DNA of 64,000 nt, from contig JASEET010000006.1 in assembly GCA_030019335.1 (NCBI GenBank), forward strand, positions 1-64,000, written 5' to 3'. This document shows, one piece after another, positions 16,678 through 23,196 of the stretch. The first letter of the stretch is position 1. Each line of letters begins with the position of its first letter. Source of the DNA: Candidatus Bathyarchaeia archaeon. Lineage in GTDB: Archaea; Thermoproteota; Bathyarchaeia; Bathyarchaeales; Bathycorpusculaceae. The translations under genes were made by a program, and so were the position numbers. Under the pieces are notes generated by a model. That model worked only from the letters and a program-made list of their open reading frames with translations. It was not told the DNA's origin and ran no database searches.

Positions 16678-17511
16678 CTAACTACCTCCCTCAATTGTTG
16701 GTTTATGCTGTAGGTAGCGATTCAAGAGTCTGCGCGCTTGAATGTGTTCATCAACTAGATGTCTTATTCTCAGTTCCGCGTCTTTAGCCGGGACGTATGT
16801 CTTTGCCTTGCCATATTTCTCGGACATTAACAATCCTTTTTCTTCCAGTGAATGGAGCAGGGGATAAATCGTTCCTGGGCTTAGTAACACGTTAAATTCA
16901 AGATGTATGGTCCCTATAATGTCAGTTCCACACATTGGTTTCCTTTGGATGAGGGTGAGAATTATGGTCTCTAGATTGTCTTTCACGATTTTTTTGAGGG
17001 AGTCATCTGATAACTTGGATCTGTCGAATAAGTCTCCTGACAGAACCGTTAGGTCGGTGGTTGTGAGTTGAAGGTGGTTGTGATGGGTTGTCAGTTGTTT
17101 GATCATGTCGGGATTAAGCTTAGAAACGTCATAGGTGCATAAGCAGTTTATGGAGTGTTTTTTGCTCAGTTCAATTATGTAGTTCTCTCTTTCTTCAATT
17201 TCAGCGTCTTCCTGATTGAGTATTGATCCAGCGTCTATGATGATTCGTAGTTTACTATTTTTTTCGTTTTCGAGATTTCTGATCTCCTCTGGTTTGATAA
17301 TTCTTAACTCAACATTCATGGAGTTAAATTTTTGAATCAGGGATGCGGGGTCGTCTGCAGTTACATAAACTGCCTTTTCATCGCTTCCTATAGAAGCTAA
17401 AAATGCTCTTTGGATCGTGTGTTTGTTCACCTTTGAAGTGTACAGGTGGAGAGTGTGATTTAGGCCTTTAACATTCGCGTTAGACTGTGACTGCGAATTG
17501 AGTGAGTTCAT
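16678..17511 (-). CDS. MEDS-PadR transcriptional regulator of the gvp cluster
   Basis: A 277-residue two-domain regulator. Residues about 18-160 look like the MEDS/DcmR sensor fold (HLYTSKVNKHTIQRAFLASIG, then AVYVTADDP, RIIIDAG, CLCTYDVSKL and THHNHLQL). Residues about 175-275 are a PadR winged helix (FNVLLSPGTIYPLLHSLEEKGLL). MEDS domains are KaiC-like sensors found in methanogens and methylotrophs. Its position inside the gvp operon makes it the prime candidate to control the shared promoter elements at 20400, 21482 and 23011, but no direct proof of binding can be read here. The start is ATG 17511. Confidence 0.78.
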   Translation of the reverse strand: MNSLNSQSQSNANVKGLNHTLHLYTSKVNKHTIQRAFLASIGSDEKAVYVTADDPASLIQKFNSMNVELRIIKPEEIRNLENEKNSKLRIIIDAGSILNQEDAEIEERENYIIELSKKHSINCLCTYDVSKLNPDMIKQLTTHHNHLQLTTTDLTVLSGDLFDRSKLSDDSLKKIVKDNLETIILTLIQRKPMCGTDIIGTIHLEFNVLLSPGTIYPLLHSLEEKGLLMSEKYGKAKTYVPAKDAELRIRHLVDEHIQARRLLNRYLQHKPTIEGGS

Positions 17512-17604
17512 TTCCCCTTACCCTTTTAACTAAAGTAGTCATTTTAGATTGACCTTTGTTTGGAAAAAATAAAAAAAGGTGTTTATAACTGCCTTTTCAG
17601 AGTT

Positions 17605-17796
17605 TTAGGCTCGCTTGCTTCTCTGTATTGCCCATTTTCTCTCCGCAGCTTTCCTGCTCGCGTTGATCCTCATTGCCGACTTTTTCTTTCGCAGCTCCAT
17701 TTTTCCTATGAGGCATCGTAGCTTTGTAGCTGACTTTTGCTGTTTTTGCTGTGACCTCCATAGCTTGTAGTCCATTTTATTCTCAAACATTGCCAC
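17605..17796 (-). CDS. small basic protein of the gvp cluster
   Basis: A 63-residue Lys/Arg-rich protein (KWAIQRSKRA at the C-terminus, KMELRKKKSAMRINASRKA in the middle). GGAGGTGA at 17802-17809 supports initiation at GTG 17796; ATG 17790 is the alternative. No family is recognised. It is one of six small, highly charged gene products in this cluster, which may bind the vesicle surface or nucleic acid. Confidence 0.5.
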   Translation of the reverse strand: MAMFENKMDYKLWRSQQKQQKSATKLRCLIGKMELRKKKSAMRINASRKAAERKWAIQRSKRA

Positions 17797-17823
17797 TTAT
17801 CTCACCTCCATTTTCGCCGATGA

Positions 17824-18081
17824 CTACCCATACCATTCTTTTTCAAATTTTTCCATTCGTCTTTCTATTTCCTTTATCCCCGCGGTCATCGTTGCTTCCT
17901 TCTCTTGAATTCCCGCTGTCATCTCTGCGGCACCCAGTTCTATCGCCTTGGCCTTCTCTTGGATACCCTTTTGTATCTCGCGTATTGCGTGTTCTTTGCG
18001 TTCCGTCATCTCTTTTATTCCCTTTTGTATCTCTTTTATCGCATGTTCTTTGCGCTCGGTATATTCTCTGACTGATGGCAT
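17824..18081 (-). CDS. short 18-residue-repeat helical protein, GvpC-like candidate
   Basis: An 85-residue, strongly helical protein in which an 18-residue unit recurs. Residues 8-25 and 26-43 are near identical (TERKEHAI(K/R)EIQKGI), and residues 44-61 are a diverged third copy ending AGIQEK. It ends EKEWYG, similar to the KNFYG end of the larger repeat protein encoded at 22139. Its ATG 18081 has a Shine-Dalgarno (GGAGG) upstream. Tandem amphipathic repeats at this period fit a rod lying along the vesicle, as GvpC does with 33-residue repeats in cyanobacteria. The function is inferred. Confidence 0.6.
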   Translation of the reverse strand: MPSVREYTERKEHAIKEIQKGIKEMTERKEHAIREIQKGIQEKAKAIELGAAEMTAGIQEKEATMTAGIKEIERRMEKFEKEWYG

Positions 18082-18097
18082 GTTCAGTTCCTCCTTC

Positions 18098-18424
18098 TTA
18101 CTTGTATCTTCTCGCCCATGCATCGAATTTGGCCTTTCTTCTGTCCCATTTTCCCCGCCACCTCAGCTCCCTGCCTATCTTTTTTCTCTCCAGTGCGTCC
18201 ACACCAGTTACCGTTTCACCTCGCTTCCTTGCTCCTTCTACTCTTTTAAGCGCCTTCTCTCGTTGCTCCAAGATTCGTTTGTTTTGAATTTTGGCCCTCT
18301 TCTCTTCTATTCTTCGCCTTTGCCCCACCCCGCTTCTGCACCTTGTTTGCGCCCTGATTCTTTCCGTCTGCTTCTTGAGCCTCTCTTTCTGCTTGAACAA
18401 TCTATCTGCGTATTTCAACGACAT
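18098..18424 (-). CDS. hypothetical basic coiled-coil protein of the gvp cluster
   Basis: A 108-residue protein with about a third Lys/Arg, a helical first half (LFKQKERLKKQTERIRAQ) and an Arg/Trp-rich C-terminus (RELRWRGKWDRRKAKFDAWARRYK). A single Cys occurs in TRCRSG. I recognise no family. It is placed between two other small charged genes with 16-18 base gaps, consistent with co-transcription with gvpO and gvpN. Confidence 0.5.
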   Translation of the reverse strand: MSLKYADRLFKQKERLKKQTERIRAQTRCRSGVGQRRRIEEKRAKIQNKRILEQREKALKRVEGARKRGETVTGVDALERKKIGRELRWRGKWDRRKAKFDAWARRYK

Positions 18425-18441
18425 TTTTCGCTGGCCTCCAT

Positions 18442-18654
18442 TTACTCACCACATGCGTATCCTAGTCTTTCGGCGTACTTCTTAACGTCCTCTTGGAACT
18501 TCTCGTTGTATTCTTTTGTTTCCTTTCTGATTTCTTTGATGCGGTTTGCGATTTCCTCGCGTAACTTATGAGGATCGCGTTTCCTTTCGGGCCTTCCTTC
18601 CAGGAAGCGAAAATGCCTATCTAGGCTTCTTCGCCACCAGCTTCTTTTTCCCAT
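18442..18654 (-). CDS. hypothetical small charged protein of the gvp cluster
   Basis: A 70-residue protein starting at ATG 18654, with GAGGAT just upstream. A longer in-frame start would overlap gvpO. It begins MGKRSWWRRSLDRHF and continues as a charged amphipathic helix (LREEIANRIKEIRKETKEYNEKF). It ends GYACGE. No family is recognised. Its position 8 bases after gvpO suggests that it is translated as part of the vesicle operon. Confidence 0.5.
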   Translation of the reverse strand: MGKRSWWRRSLDRHFRFLEGRPERKRDPHKLREEIANRIKEIRKETKEYNEKFQEDVKKYAERLGYACGE

Positions 18655-18662
18655 TACTATCC

Positions 18663-18965
18663 TCAGCCAGTTACTACCCACTCTTCTTCTGGGGGCATCA
18701 TTCTGTCGGATCGCTTCCTGATCATCATCTGTTTCCACCCGATTAATTCGCCGTTTTTGTCGAGTCTGATTTCGTATCTTCCTAGCAGGTCCTGCGTGTC
18801 TGGTACCGCCTTTCTCTCTAGTGCTTCAACCGTAACTTTCCATTCTTCCTCTTTTTGTTCGACGCCTATGACGGTCTCTGGCTCTTTGGATATGTACTTC
18901 TTCGCTATGGCAAGTGCTAGGTCAGTGACCTTTTCCACTGATGCCTTAGGCTTTTCTGCTGCCAT
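18663..18965 (-). CDS. gvpO: gas vesicle protein GvpO
   Basis: A 100-residue GvpO. Its diagnostic core is WKVTVEALERKAVPDTQDLLGRYEIRLDKNGELIGW, with the family's VPDT...LxxYE and D.(N/D)GEL.GW motifs. GvpO is found in gas-vesicle clusters of archaea and actinobacteria and is needed for vesicle formation, possibly at the regulatory level. It lies between a hypothetical gene and the small charged genes downstream of gvpN. Confidence 0.9.
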   Translation of the reverse strand: MAAEKPKASVEKVTDLALAIAKKYISKEPETVIGVEQKEEEWKVTVEALERKAVPDTQDLLGRYEIRLDKNGELIGWKQMMIRKRSDRMMPPEEEWVVTG

Positions 18966-18977
18966 TTCTCATCCCTC

Positions 18978-19361
18978 CTACGGAACATAAATAGAGCCTG
19001 AATCGCCGACTTTTATGGCGGCCACTTGTATACCTTTCCACTTCTTTACTCCTTCTCTTAGGTTGTATTCATCTACCTTGTCGGTTATTTTGTAGTGTTT
19101 GAGAAAACTGGCGAGCCTTTGCCGCCTTACGCGGCTACCGTCTTTGCTCACGGTGTTTACGTTGAAGGTTCCGTCTGGTTTTAGGCAGAAGTAGAAGGTT
19201 TCCTTTATTGTGCTTCCATCCTGGGCTCTCAGGGTGATGACAAGGGCGTCTGTGTCGTTGAACTTGAGTCCCCTTGGCTTCCTGCTCCAGAGGTCGGAGA
19301 TTTTGTGGATCTTGGCGTCTTGAATCATGGCGTTGATTGTTTCCAACTTAGGCATCTCCAT
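18978..19361 (-). CDS. hypothetical protein overlapping gvpN
   Basis: A 127-residue protein, mostly beta (LKFNDTDALVITLRAQDGSTIKETFYFCL and GTFNVNTVS), followed by a helical segment (RLASFLKHYKITDKVDEYNL) and KKWKGIQVAAI. It overlaps the gvpN stop by 14 bases, suggesting translational coupling. The fold hints at a small OB- or barrel-like protein, but I can give no family. A coupled gene between gvpN and gvpO probably serves vesicle assembly. Confidence 0.55.
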   Translation of the reverse strand: MEMPKLETINAMIQDAKIHKISDLWSRKPRGLKFNDTDALVITLRAQDGSTIKETFYFCLKPDGTFNVNTVSKDGSRVRRQRLASFLKHYKITDKVDEYNLREGVKKWKGIQVAAIKVGDSGSIYVP

Positions 19362-20373
19362 AGGTTTCGCTGAGTACTGCTTTTACGAGGTCGCTTTTCT
19401 TGAAGAGTTCTTTTGGTTCTCCTATTTTTGTTGCGAGGACATCCATGTATATCTGTTCAAGGTCTTCCTTCGAATAGCCGTCCATTACTCTTAACCCTTG
19501 GCAGATCATTATTTCTGCCCTCGTACCGGGTTTATGGGGTTCGGGCAATTTTTCTCTGAGTGTTCTTACGACCTTCACCACGTTTTTCGCTTCAGAGAGC
19601 GAGATGCCTGTGTGTGCCTGAACGATTTTTACTTCGGTGTCGAAGTCGTAGTAGTCCATGTAGATGTCTACCATTCTGTCGAGTAGGGCGTCTTGTGGTC
19701 TGTGTACTCCTGCGTATTCTATGGAGTTGCTTGTGAATATTACGTTGAAGTCTGGATGGACTTTGATGTATCTTTCTTCTCCGAAGAAAGTTGGGAGTTC
19801 AAGGATACGTTCCTCCAGCACCGACAGAAGGACGTTGTTTGCTTCAGGCTTGGCTCTGGAGAACTCGTTGTAAACCAGTGTGTAACCGTATTTGCACGCG
19901 AGCGTTAATGGATTGTCAACCCAGGTGAATTTTGTTCTGTCTTTCGCTAACATGACGTTGTGAATGAACCTGTCCCTCACGCTCTCGGCTTCCATCTCTG
20001 AGTATCCTCCGATCAGGTCCGTTGTAGTCAATTGTTCGTCGCCGTTTATCCACACCGTGGGTCTTCCCATCTCTTTTGCCACTTGTAACGCTAGTGTTGT
20101 TTTCCCGCAACCTGTTGGTCCTACTACGTGGGGAGGGTATCCAACTTTTATCCACAGTTTGACTCTGTCCTTTAGCCTTCTAACCTGTTCTGTCTCGACA
20201 AAATTTTCAATGGTTGGCACCAAAAATTCTGCTTCGACGCGTTCTATTGATAACTCAGTAGAACTTGTCTCCCGTTCTAGCCTTGAAAGTTTTTCTTCCA
20301 TCGTATCGTGAATTCTCTTTCCTCTCACTACTCTTGTATGTGTAGGCTCATATCTCCTCCGCATCAACATCAC
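19348..20373 (-). CDS. gvpN: gas vesicle AAA+ ATPase GvpN
   Basis: A 341-residue MoxR-like AAA+ ATPase of the GvpN type. Walker A is GPTGCGKTT at residues 85-93, Walker B region YTLVYNEFSRAKPE, sensor-1 region FNVIFTSNSIEYAGVHRPQDALLDR. GvpN drives a late step of gas-vesicle elongation. The start is uncertain among GTG 20373, ATG 20370 and ATG 20364; I keep the longest. The first 45 residues are a basic, polar extension. It is the first gene after promoter element A and leads the long operon reaching to 8704. Confidence 0.92.
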   Translation of the reverse strand: MMLMRRRYEPTHTRVVRGKRIHDTMEEKLSRLERETSSTELSIERVEAEFLVPTIENFVETEQVRRLKDRVKLWIKVGYPPHVVGPTGCGKTTLALQVAKEMGRPTVWINGDEQLTTTDLIGGYSEMEAESVRDRFIHNVMLAKDRTKFTWVDNPLTLACKYGYTLVYNEFSRAKPEANNVLLSVLEERILELPTFFGEERYIKVHPDFNVIFTSNSIEYAGVHRPQDALLDRMVDIYMDYYDFDTEVKIVQAHTGISLSEAKNVVKVVRTLREKLPEPHKPGTRAEIMICQGLRVMDGYSKEDLEQIYMDVLATKIGEPKELFKKSDLVKAVLSETYGDA

Positions 20374-20399
20374 TCTCTTCTTGAGATGCTGTGAATTGT

Positions 20400-20455
20400 T
20401 TACTTAAGTAATATTCAAAAAGCTGATACCAATTTTGTGTCGAAAACTGAAAACA
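20400..20455 (-). promoter_or_regulatory. gvp promoter element A (before gvpN)
   Basis: On the minus strand this reads GTTTTCAGTTTTCGACAC, an 18-base middle, TTTTTGAATATTACTTAAGTAA, then the gvpN leader. The two blocks TTTTCGA and TTTTTGAATATT start 25 bases apart and recur at identical spacing in elements B (21482) and C (23011). TTAAGTAA is the likely TATA box, about 37 bases before the gvpN start. Confidence 0.65.
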
Positions 20456-20460
20456 GTTGG

Positions 20461-20973
20461 CTATTCATCTTGGTTATTCGATTTCAGTTTTTCCCCTTGA
20501 GCCAGTGAATCATCCAAGGCTTTGACCATGCTTTGGTAGCCAGGCTTTGACCATACACCCCTTTTCAGTCCCATTTTCTCCCAAAACCCTACGGCCTCTT
20601 CATATGAAATTACAGTGACCTTATTTATTCCTCTCCTTTTTGCGTAACTCTCGATCCACTGGTAGATTTCTCTTCCATACCCCTTCTTTCTAAACGGTGT
20701 GTACACTTCTAAGAAATCTATGTTTAGCTCTTTCTTGTTTCGAAGATTAAGCCTTACATAGCCTACTGCGCGCATGCTATCCCCCTTAGGTTTGAAGTAT
20801 ATTGTGTCATCGTGTTGTTCGTATTCAACCGCTTGTAGCCGCTTGGAAGTAATCTCATACCTATGCGAAATAGTTGCGCCCGCGTGTGGGGGTGTGCGGC
20901 GAACAGTTTTTTTCGCTCTCTGTTGTGGAAGCCTTTCTGACTCTAGCAGCAAACCTAGGGGTTTACGAGGCAT
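20461..20973 (-). CDS. GNAT family acetyltransferase in the gvp locus
   Basis: A 170-residue protein. Residues about 60-150 are a GNAT acetyltransferase fold with the acetyl-CoA loop FRKKGYGREIYQWIESYAKR and the C-terminal EEAVGFWEKMGLKRG. The first 55 residues are basic and disordered. It is the last gene of the unit starting at element B and overlaps no other gene. It could acetylate a vesicle protein's N-terminus or a lysine, or be unrelated cargo; the sequence does not say which. Confidence 0.78.
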   Translation of the reverse strand: MPRKPLGLLLESERLPQQRAKKTVRRTPPHAGATISHRYEITSKRLQAVEYEQHDDTIYFKPKGDSMRAVGYVRLNLRNKKELNIDFLEVYTPFRKKGYGREIYQWIESYAKRRGINKVTVISYEEAVGFWEKMGLKRGVWSKPGYQSMVKALDDSLAQGEKLKSNNQDE

Positions 20974-20976
20974 TTT

Positions 20977-21138
20977 TCACCGCTTGCGCCAGTCGCACAG
21001 AACGTAATTCTCATTTTTATTGTAAACGTATTTCCATCTGCATGTAAAACATGAATGGTACACGTTGACTTCCTTTTTTTTCTTGGGACATTGACAAACA
21101 GGGCCTTCGTCAGTTTCTTTAGCTGGAATGTGTCGCAT
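20977..21138 (-). CDS. 53-residue Cys-rich protein
   Basis: An ATG-initiated 53-residue reading frame between the two flanking genes, ending 3 bases before the GNAT start. It begins MRHIPAKETDEGPVCQCPKK and has five Cys: CQC, CFTC and a final C in YVLCDW. The Cys pattern and the aromatic RWKYVY segment look like a small zinc-binding knuckle. Another frame here encodes a longer but compositionally poorer protein (20955-21173), which I reject. Confidence 0.5.
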   Translation of the reverse strand: MRHIPAKETDEGPVCQCPKKKKEVNVYHSCFTCRWKYVYNKNENYVLCDWRKR

Positions 21139-21153
21139 TTTATCAGACTCAGG

Positions 21154-21381
21154 TTAAGGTGTCTTACTGACACCTAACGCTCTTTCAACCGCTACTTTCC
21201 CTGTCTTTGGATACATGCACCATAGCTTGACTACTTTCCGGCCTTCTTTTGTTATTCTTTCAGGTGAAATATATACGTGTGAGGGCAAGTTACTACGTAT
21301 TGCCCCTATCATTTTCTTGTACACGCTGTAGTCCAATTCAACGACTACCTTTCCTCTGGCTTTCATCTCTCTTGTAACCAT
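21154..21381 (-). CDS. hypothetical protein, first gene after promoter element B
   Basis: A 75-residue protein with alternating strands (KVVVELDYSVYKKMIGAI, HVYISPERITKEGRKVVKLWCMYP) and a C-terminal helix (VAVERALGVSK). No family is recognised. It begins about 100 bases downstream of promoter element B and is followed by the Cys-rich gene and the GNAT gene, so these three look like one transcription unit. Confidence 0.5.
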   Translation of the reverse strand: MVTREMKARGKVVVELDYSVYKKMIGAIRSNLPSHVYISPERITKEGRKVVKLWCMYPKTGKVAVERALGVSKTP

Positions 21382-21481
21382 TTTTTATTACCCCAGTTTC
21401 TTTGCCAACTTTCGCCTTACAGTTAGAGGTAAATGACGACATGCTAACCTCACTCATCTCGATTTATCTACAGCCCGGTTC

Positions 21482-21591
21482 GTAAATAAGTAATATTCAA
21501 AAAGCCGATACGAAACTTGTATCGAAAACTGAAAACCCACGTAGGGCAACAGAAAATTCCAAATTAACTATGTATCGAAATTTGAAAAGAA
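21482..21591 (-). promoter_or_regulatory. gvp promoter element B with upstream second motif
   Basis: The core 21482-21536 on the minus strand carries GTTTTCAGTTTTCGATAC, then 18 bases after TTTTCGA the block TTTTTGAATATTACTTA, matching A and C at the same spacing. GATAC...GTATC forms an inverted repeat inside it. A further copy of the motif, TTTTCAAATTTCGATACATA, lies upstream at 21570-21591. It drives the unit starting at 21381. Confidence 0.65.
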
Positions 21592-21671
21592 CAATTCATA
21601 TAGAACAGTTTCGCAACGTACCTAAGACGGACAACACGGAACAGCGTGAAGTACGGAGAGAGCTAGGTTCT

Positions 21672-21836
21672 TCATTCGGCTAAGATCTTTATGCCTTCCC
21701 TTCGACGGTATTTCATCCACATCATGCGAACCATCCGTGGTCGAAAAGCAAGGGAAAGGTGCTGTGTCATCTCTCTAAGTCGCCTTAGCCATCTTACCTG
21801 TTTGTCTCTCTCTACGTTTTTGGTTTGAGGTCGCAT
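21672..21836 (-). CDS. 54-residue basic protein of the gvp locus
   Basis: A 54-residue frame with a strong GGAGGTG about 20 bases upstream of its ATG (21836). It is very rich in Arg and Met (VRWLRRLREMTQHLSL, RMVRMMWMKYRRREG). It has no recognised domain. It lies at the end of the unit that begins with gvpA, and the basic, amphipathic composition is shared with the other small cluster genes. Confidence 0.45.
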   Translation of the reverse strand: MRPQTKNVERDKQVRWLRRLREMTQHLSLAFRPRMVRMMWMKYRRREGIKILAE

Positions 21837-21882
21837 ACTGACCAGTTTTTTTCACCTCCTTTGTCCGGTTGTTAATCCTTTT

Positions 21883-22038
21883 TTAGGTTTTGGTTCTTAG
21901 TTTCTGCTTGTATTTCTCTACACCTTCACGAAACTCTTTCCTTTTCTTTTCTGTTTCTGCCCACATTTTCTTGCGGAACGCTTCTCTCTCCAATTCTATT
22001 TTCCGTATCTCAGCTTTCATTTTTTCAGTTGAAACCAT
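21883..22038 (-). CDS. 51-residue charged helix protein of the gvp locus
   Basis: A 51-residue, almost purely helical and charged protein: MVSTEKMKAEIRKIELERE continuing to EKYKQKLRTKT. No Cys, no hydrophobic core. It sits 100 bases after the large 18-residue-repeat gene in the gvpA unit. An extended charged helix could cap or bundle with the repeat protein, but this is speculative. Confidence 0.5.
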   Translation of the reverse strand: MVSTEKMKAEIRKIELEREAFRKKMWAETEKKRKEFREGVEKYKQKLRTKT

Positions 22039-22138
22039 TTGTTAAACTAGCTCCAATGTTAGCCCAATTATTACAGGTTAAATAAAAAAAGAGTGGAGGA
22101 AAATGTAGGACTGTTGTTTATGTCCCAGTGGTTGTCGC

Positions 22139-22690
22139 TTATCCGTAGAAATTCTTTATGTACGCTTTGTTTTCATTCATCTGCTCTCGGACGCCTGATT
22201 GAATAGCGGCAACCGCTTCTTGGTTTTCTCTAATCTGCTCTTCGACAGGCGGCTGGAAATTCTTGACGTACTCTTGGTTTTCATTCATCTGCTCTCTAAT
22301 ACCAGACTGCATAGCAGCAATAGCTTCCTGGTTTTCTTTCATCTGTGCTGCAATGCCTGACTGTAGAGCGGCGACAGCTTGTTGGTTTTCGTTCATTTGT
22401 TCTCTAATATTTGACTGCATAGCAGCGACAGCTTCCTTGTTTTCCTTCATCTGCTTTGGGAACTCCGCCTGTATGGCGCGAGCGCCTGAATAGACCTTGG
22501 GAGCAGCTTTTTGAATTGCTGCTATTTTGCCTTTAACGGTCTTGGGACTTACTCTTTTTGGTATTTCTTTCACTGGCACGGCGGCCCTTCGCACGGGCTT
22601 CGCTTCTGGTACTTTTTTCACTGGCGTAACCACTGCTTCAACAGGCTTCTCCTCCGCTACTTCTTCCGCTTTAACTTCTTCTTCAGACAT
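22139..22690 (-). CDS. 18-residue-repeat protein, probable GvpC analogue
   Basis: A 183-residue protein directly downstream of gvpA. Residues 1-60 are an Ala/Pro/Lys/Glu/Val-rich linker. Residues 78-183 are six tandem 18-residue repeats (the last truncated), consensus xEQMxENQEAVAAMQSGI, with Gln/Asn at fixed positions. It ends KNFYG. Each unit would be five helical turns, giving a continuous amphipathic rod. In cyanobacteria the shell-reinforcing GvpC also follows gvpA and consists of tandem helical repeats (33 residues each), so a GvpC-like role fits position and architecture. There is no clear sequence homology. ATG 22690 follows a GGGGATG. Confidence 0.72.
   Translation of the reverse strand: MSEEEVKAEEVAEEKPVEAVVTPVKKVPEAKPVRRAAVPVKEIPKRVSPKTVKGKIAAIQKAAPKVYSGARAIQAEFPKQMKENKEAVAAMQSNIREQMNENQQAVAALQSGIAAQMKENQEAIAAMQSGIREQMNENQEYVKNFQPPVEEQIRENQEAVAAIQSGVREQMNENKAYIKNFYG
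22142..22459 (-). repeat. six tandem 54-bp coding repeats
   Basis: The DNA of the repeat protein repeats every 54 bases, in frame, with copies beginning at residues 78, 96, 114, 132, 150 and 168 of the protein. Copies 4 and 6 carry YVKNF/YIKNF in place of AVAAM. This is a coding repeat, not a CRISPR or satellite. Confidence 0.8.
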
Positions 22691-22728
22691 TTTTGCTCAT
22701 CCCCAGAGAGGGCCGCATCTCATCTGCG

Positions 22729-22950
22729 CTAAGCCGCGGGCACGCCTATTGCCGCTTGCTCTATCTTCGTGATCTCCTCAGCGTAGTGCAGGAAGGTATC
22801 CACTGACGCAACTACCACTCTCGCCTCGATGGTTAAGAGTTCAATGCCAACCAAAGAAACTCTAGCCCACAGATCAACGACGATTCCCTTGTCAAGTATC
22901 CTGTCAAGAACTTCAGCCAAGCTCGAAACGTCTGGACTTTGTGTTACCAA
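22729..22950 (-). CDS. gvpA: major gas vesicle shell protein GvpA
   Basis: A 73-residue GvpA, closely matching the canonical shell protein: [40 protein letters not shown] and TFLHYAEEI. GvpA forms the ribbed, gas-permeable, water-excluding wall. The start is TTG 22950, with GAGG 8 bases upstream; an in-frame GTG at 22959 lies inside that ribosome-binding site and is rejected. It is the first gene of the unit driven by promoter element C, followed by the repeat protein. Confidence 0.95.
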   Translation of the reverse strand: MVTQSPDVSSLAEVLDRILDKGIVVDLWARVSLVGIELLTIEARVVVASVDTFLHYAEEITKIEQAAIGVPAA

Positions 22951-23010
22951 TCTTATCACCTCTCAAATTTTTCTTATTTTTAGTTCAACGCATGAATTGT
23001 GACATCTTAT

Positions 23011-23106
23011 TATTTAAGAAATATTCAAAACGATGAAACAGCCCTCGTATCGAAAACCGATATATAAAACACGTTACAATTCACAGCATATTTCAAATTT
23101 TGAAAC
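23011..23106 (-). promoter_or_regulatory. gvp promoter element C (before gvpA) and upstream motif
   Basis: On the minus strand ATATCGGTTTTCGATAC is followed, 18 bases after TTTTCGA, by GTTTTGAATATTTCTTAAATAA, matching elements A and B base for base in the conserved blocks and spacing. TTAAATAA is the likely TATA box for gvpA. An additional near-palindrome, TTTCAAAATTTGAAA on the minus strand (23089-23106), resembles the upstream motif of element B. Confidence 0.65.
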
Positions 23107-23196
23107 AAAGCCTATGCAACCTTTTTGCCATCTCTAAACTCGGTATCACGCGCGTGTAACCTAAAAAATGTTGAGTGCGAAGGAGAGGGCGGCTCA

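Noticed and set aside
20955-21173. 72-residue minus frame between GNAT and the next gene
   Set aside because: Another frame in the same bases gives a cleaner Cys-rich protein with a proper start, so this is the shadow.
22142-22459. 54-bp tandem repeat considered as a CRISPR array
   Set aside because: The units are in frame inside a protein with no spacers, so they are coding repeats.
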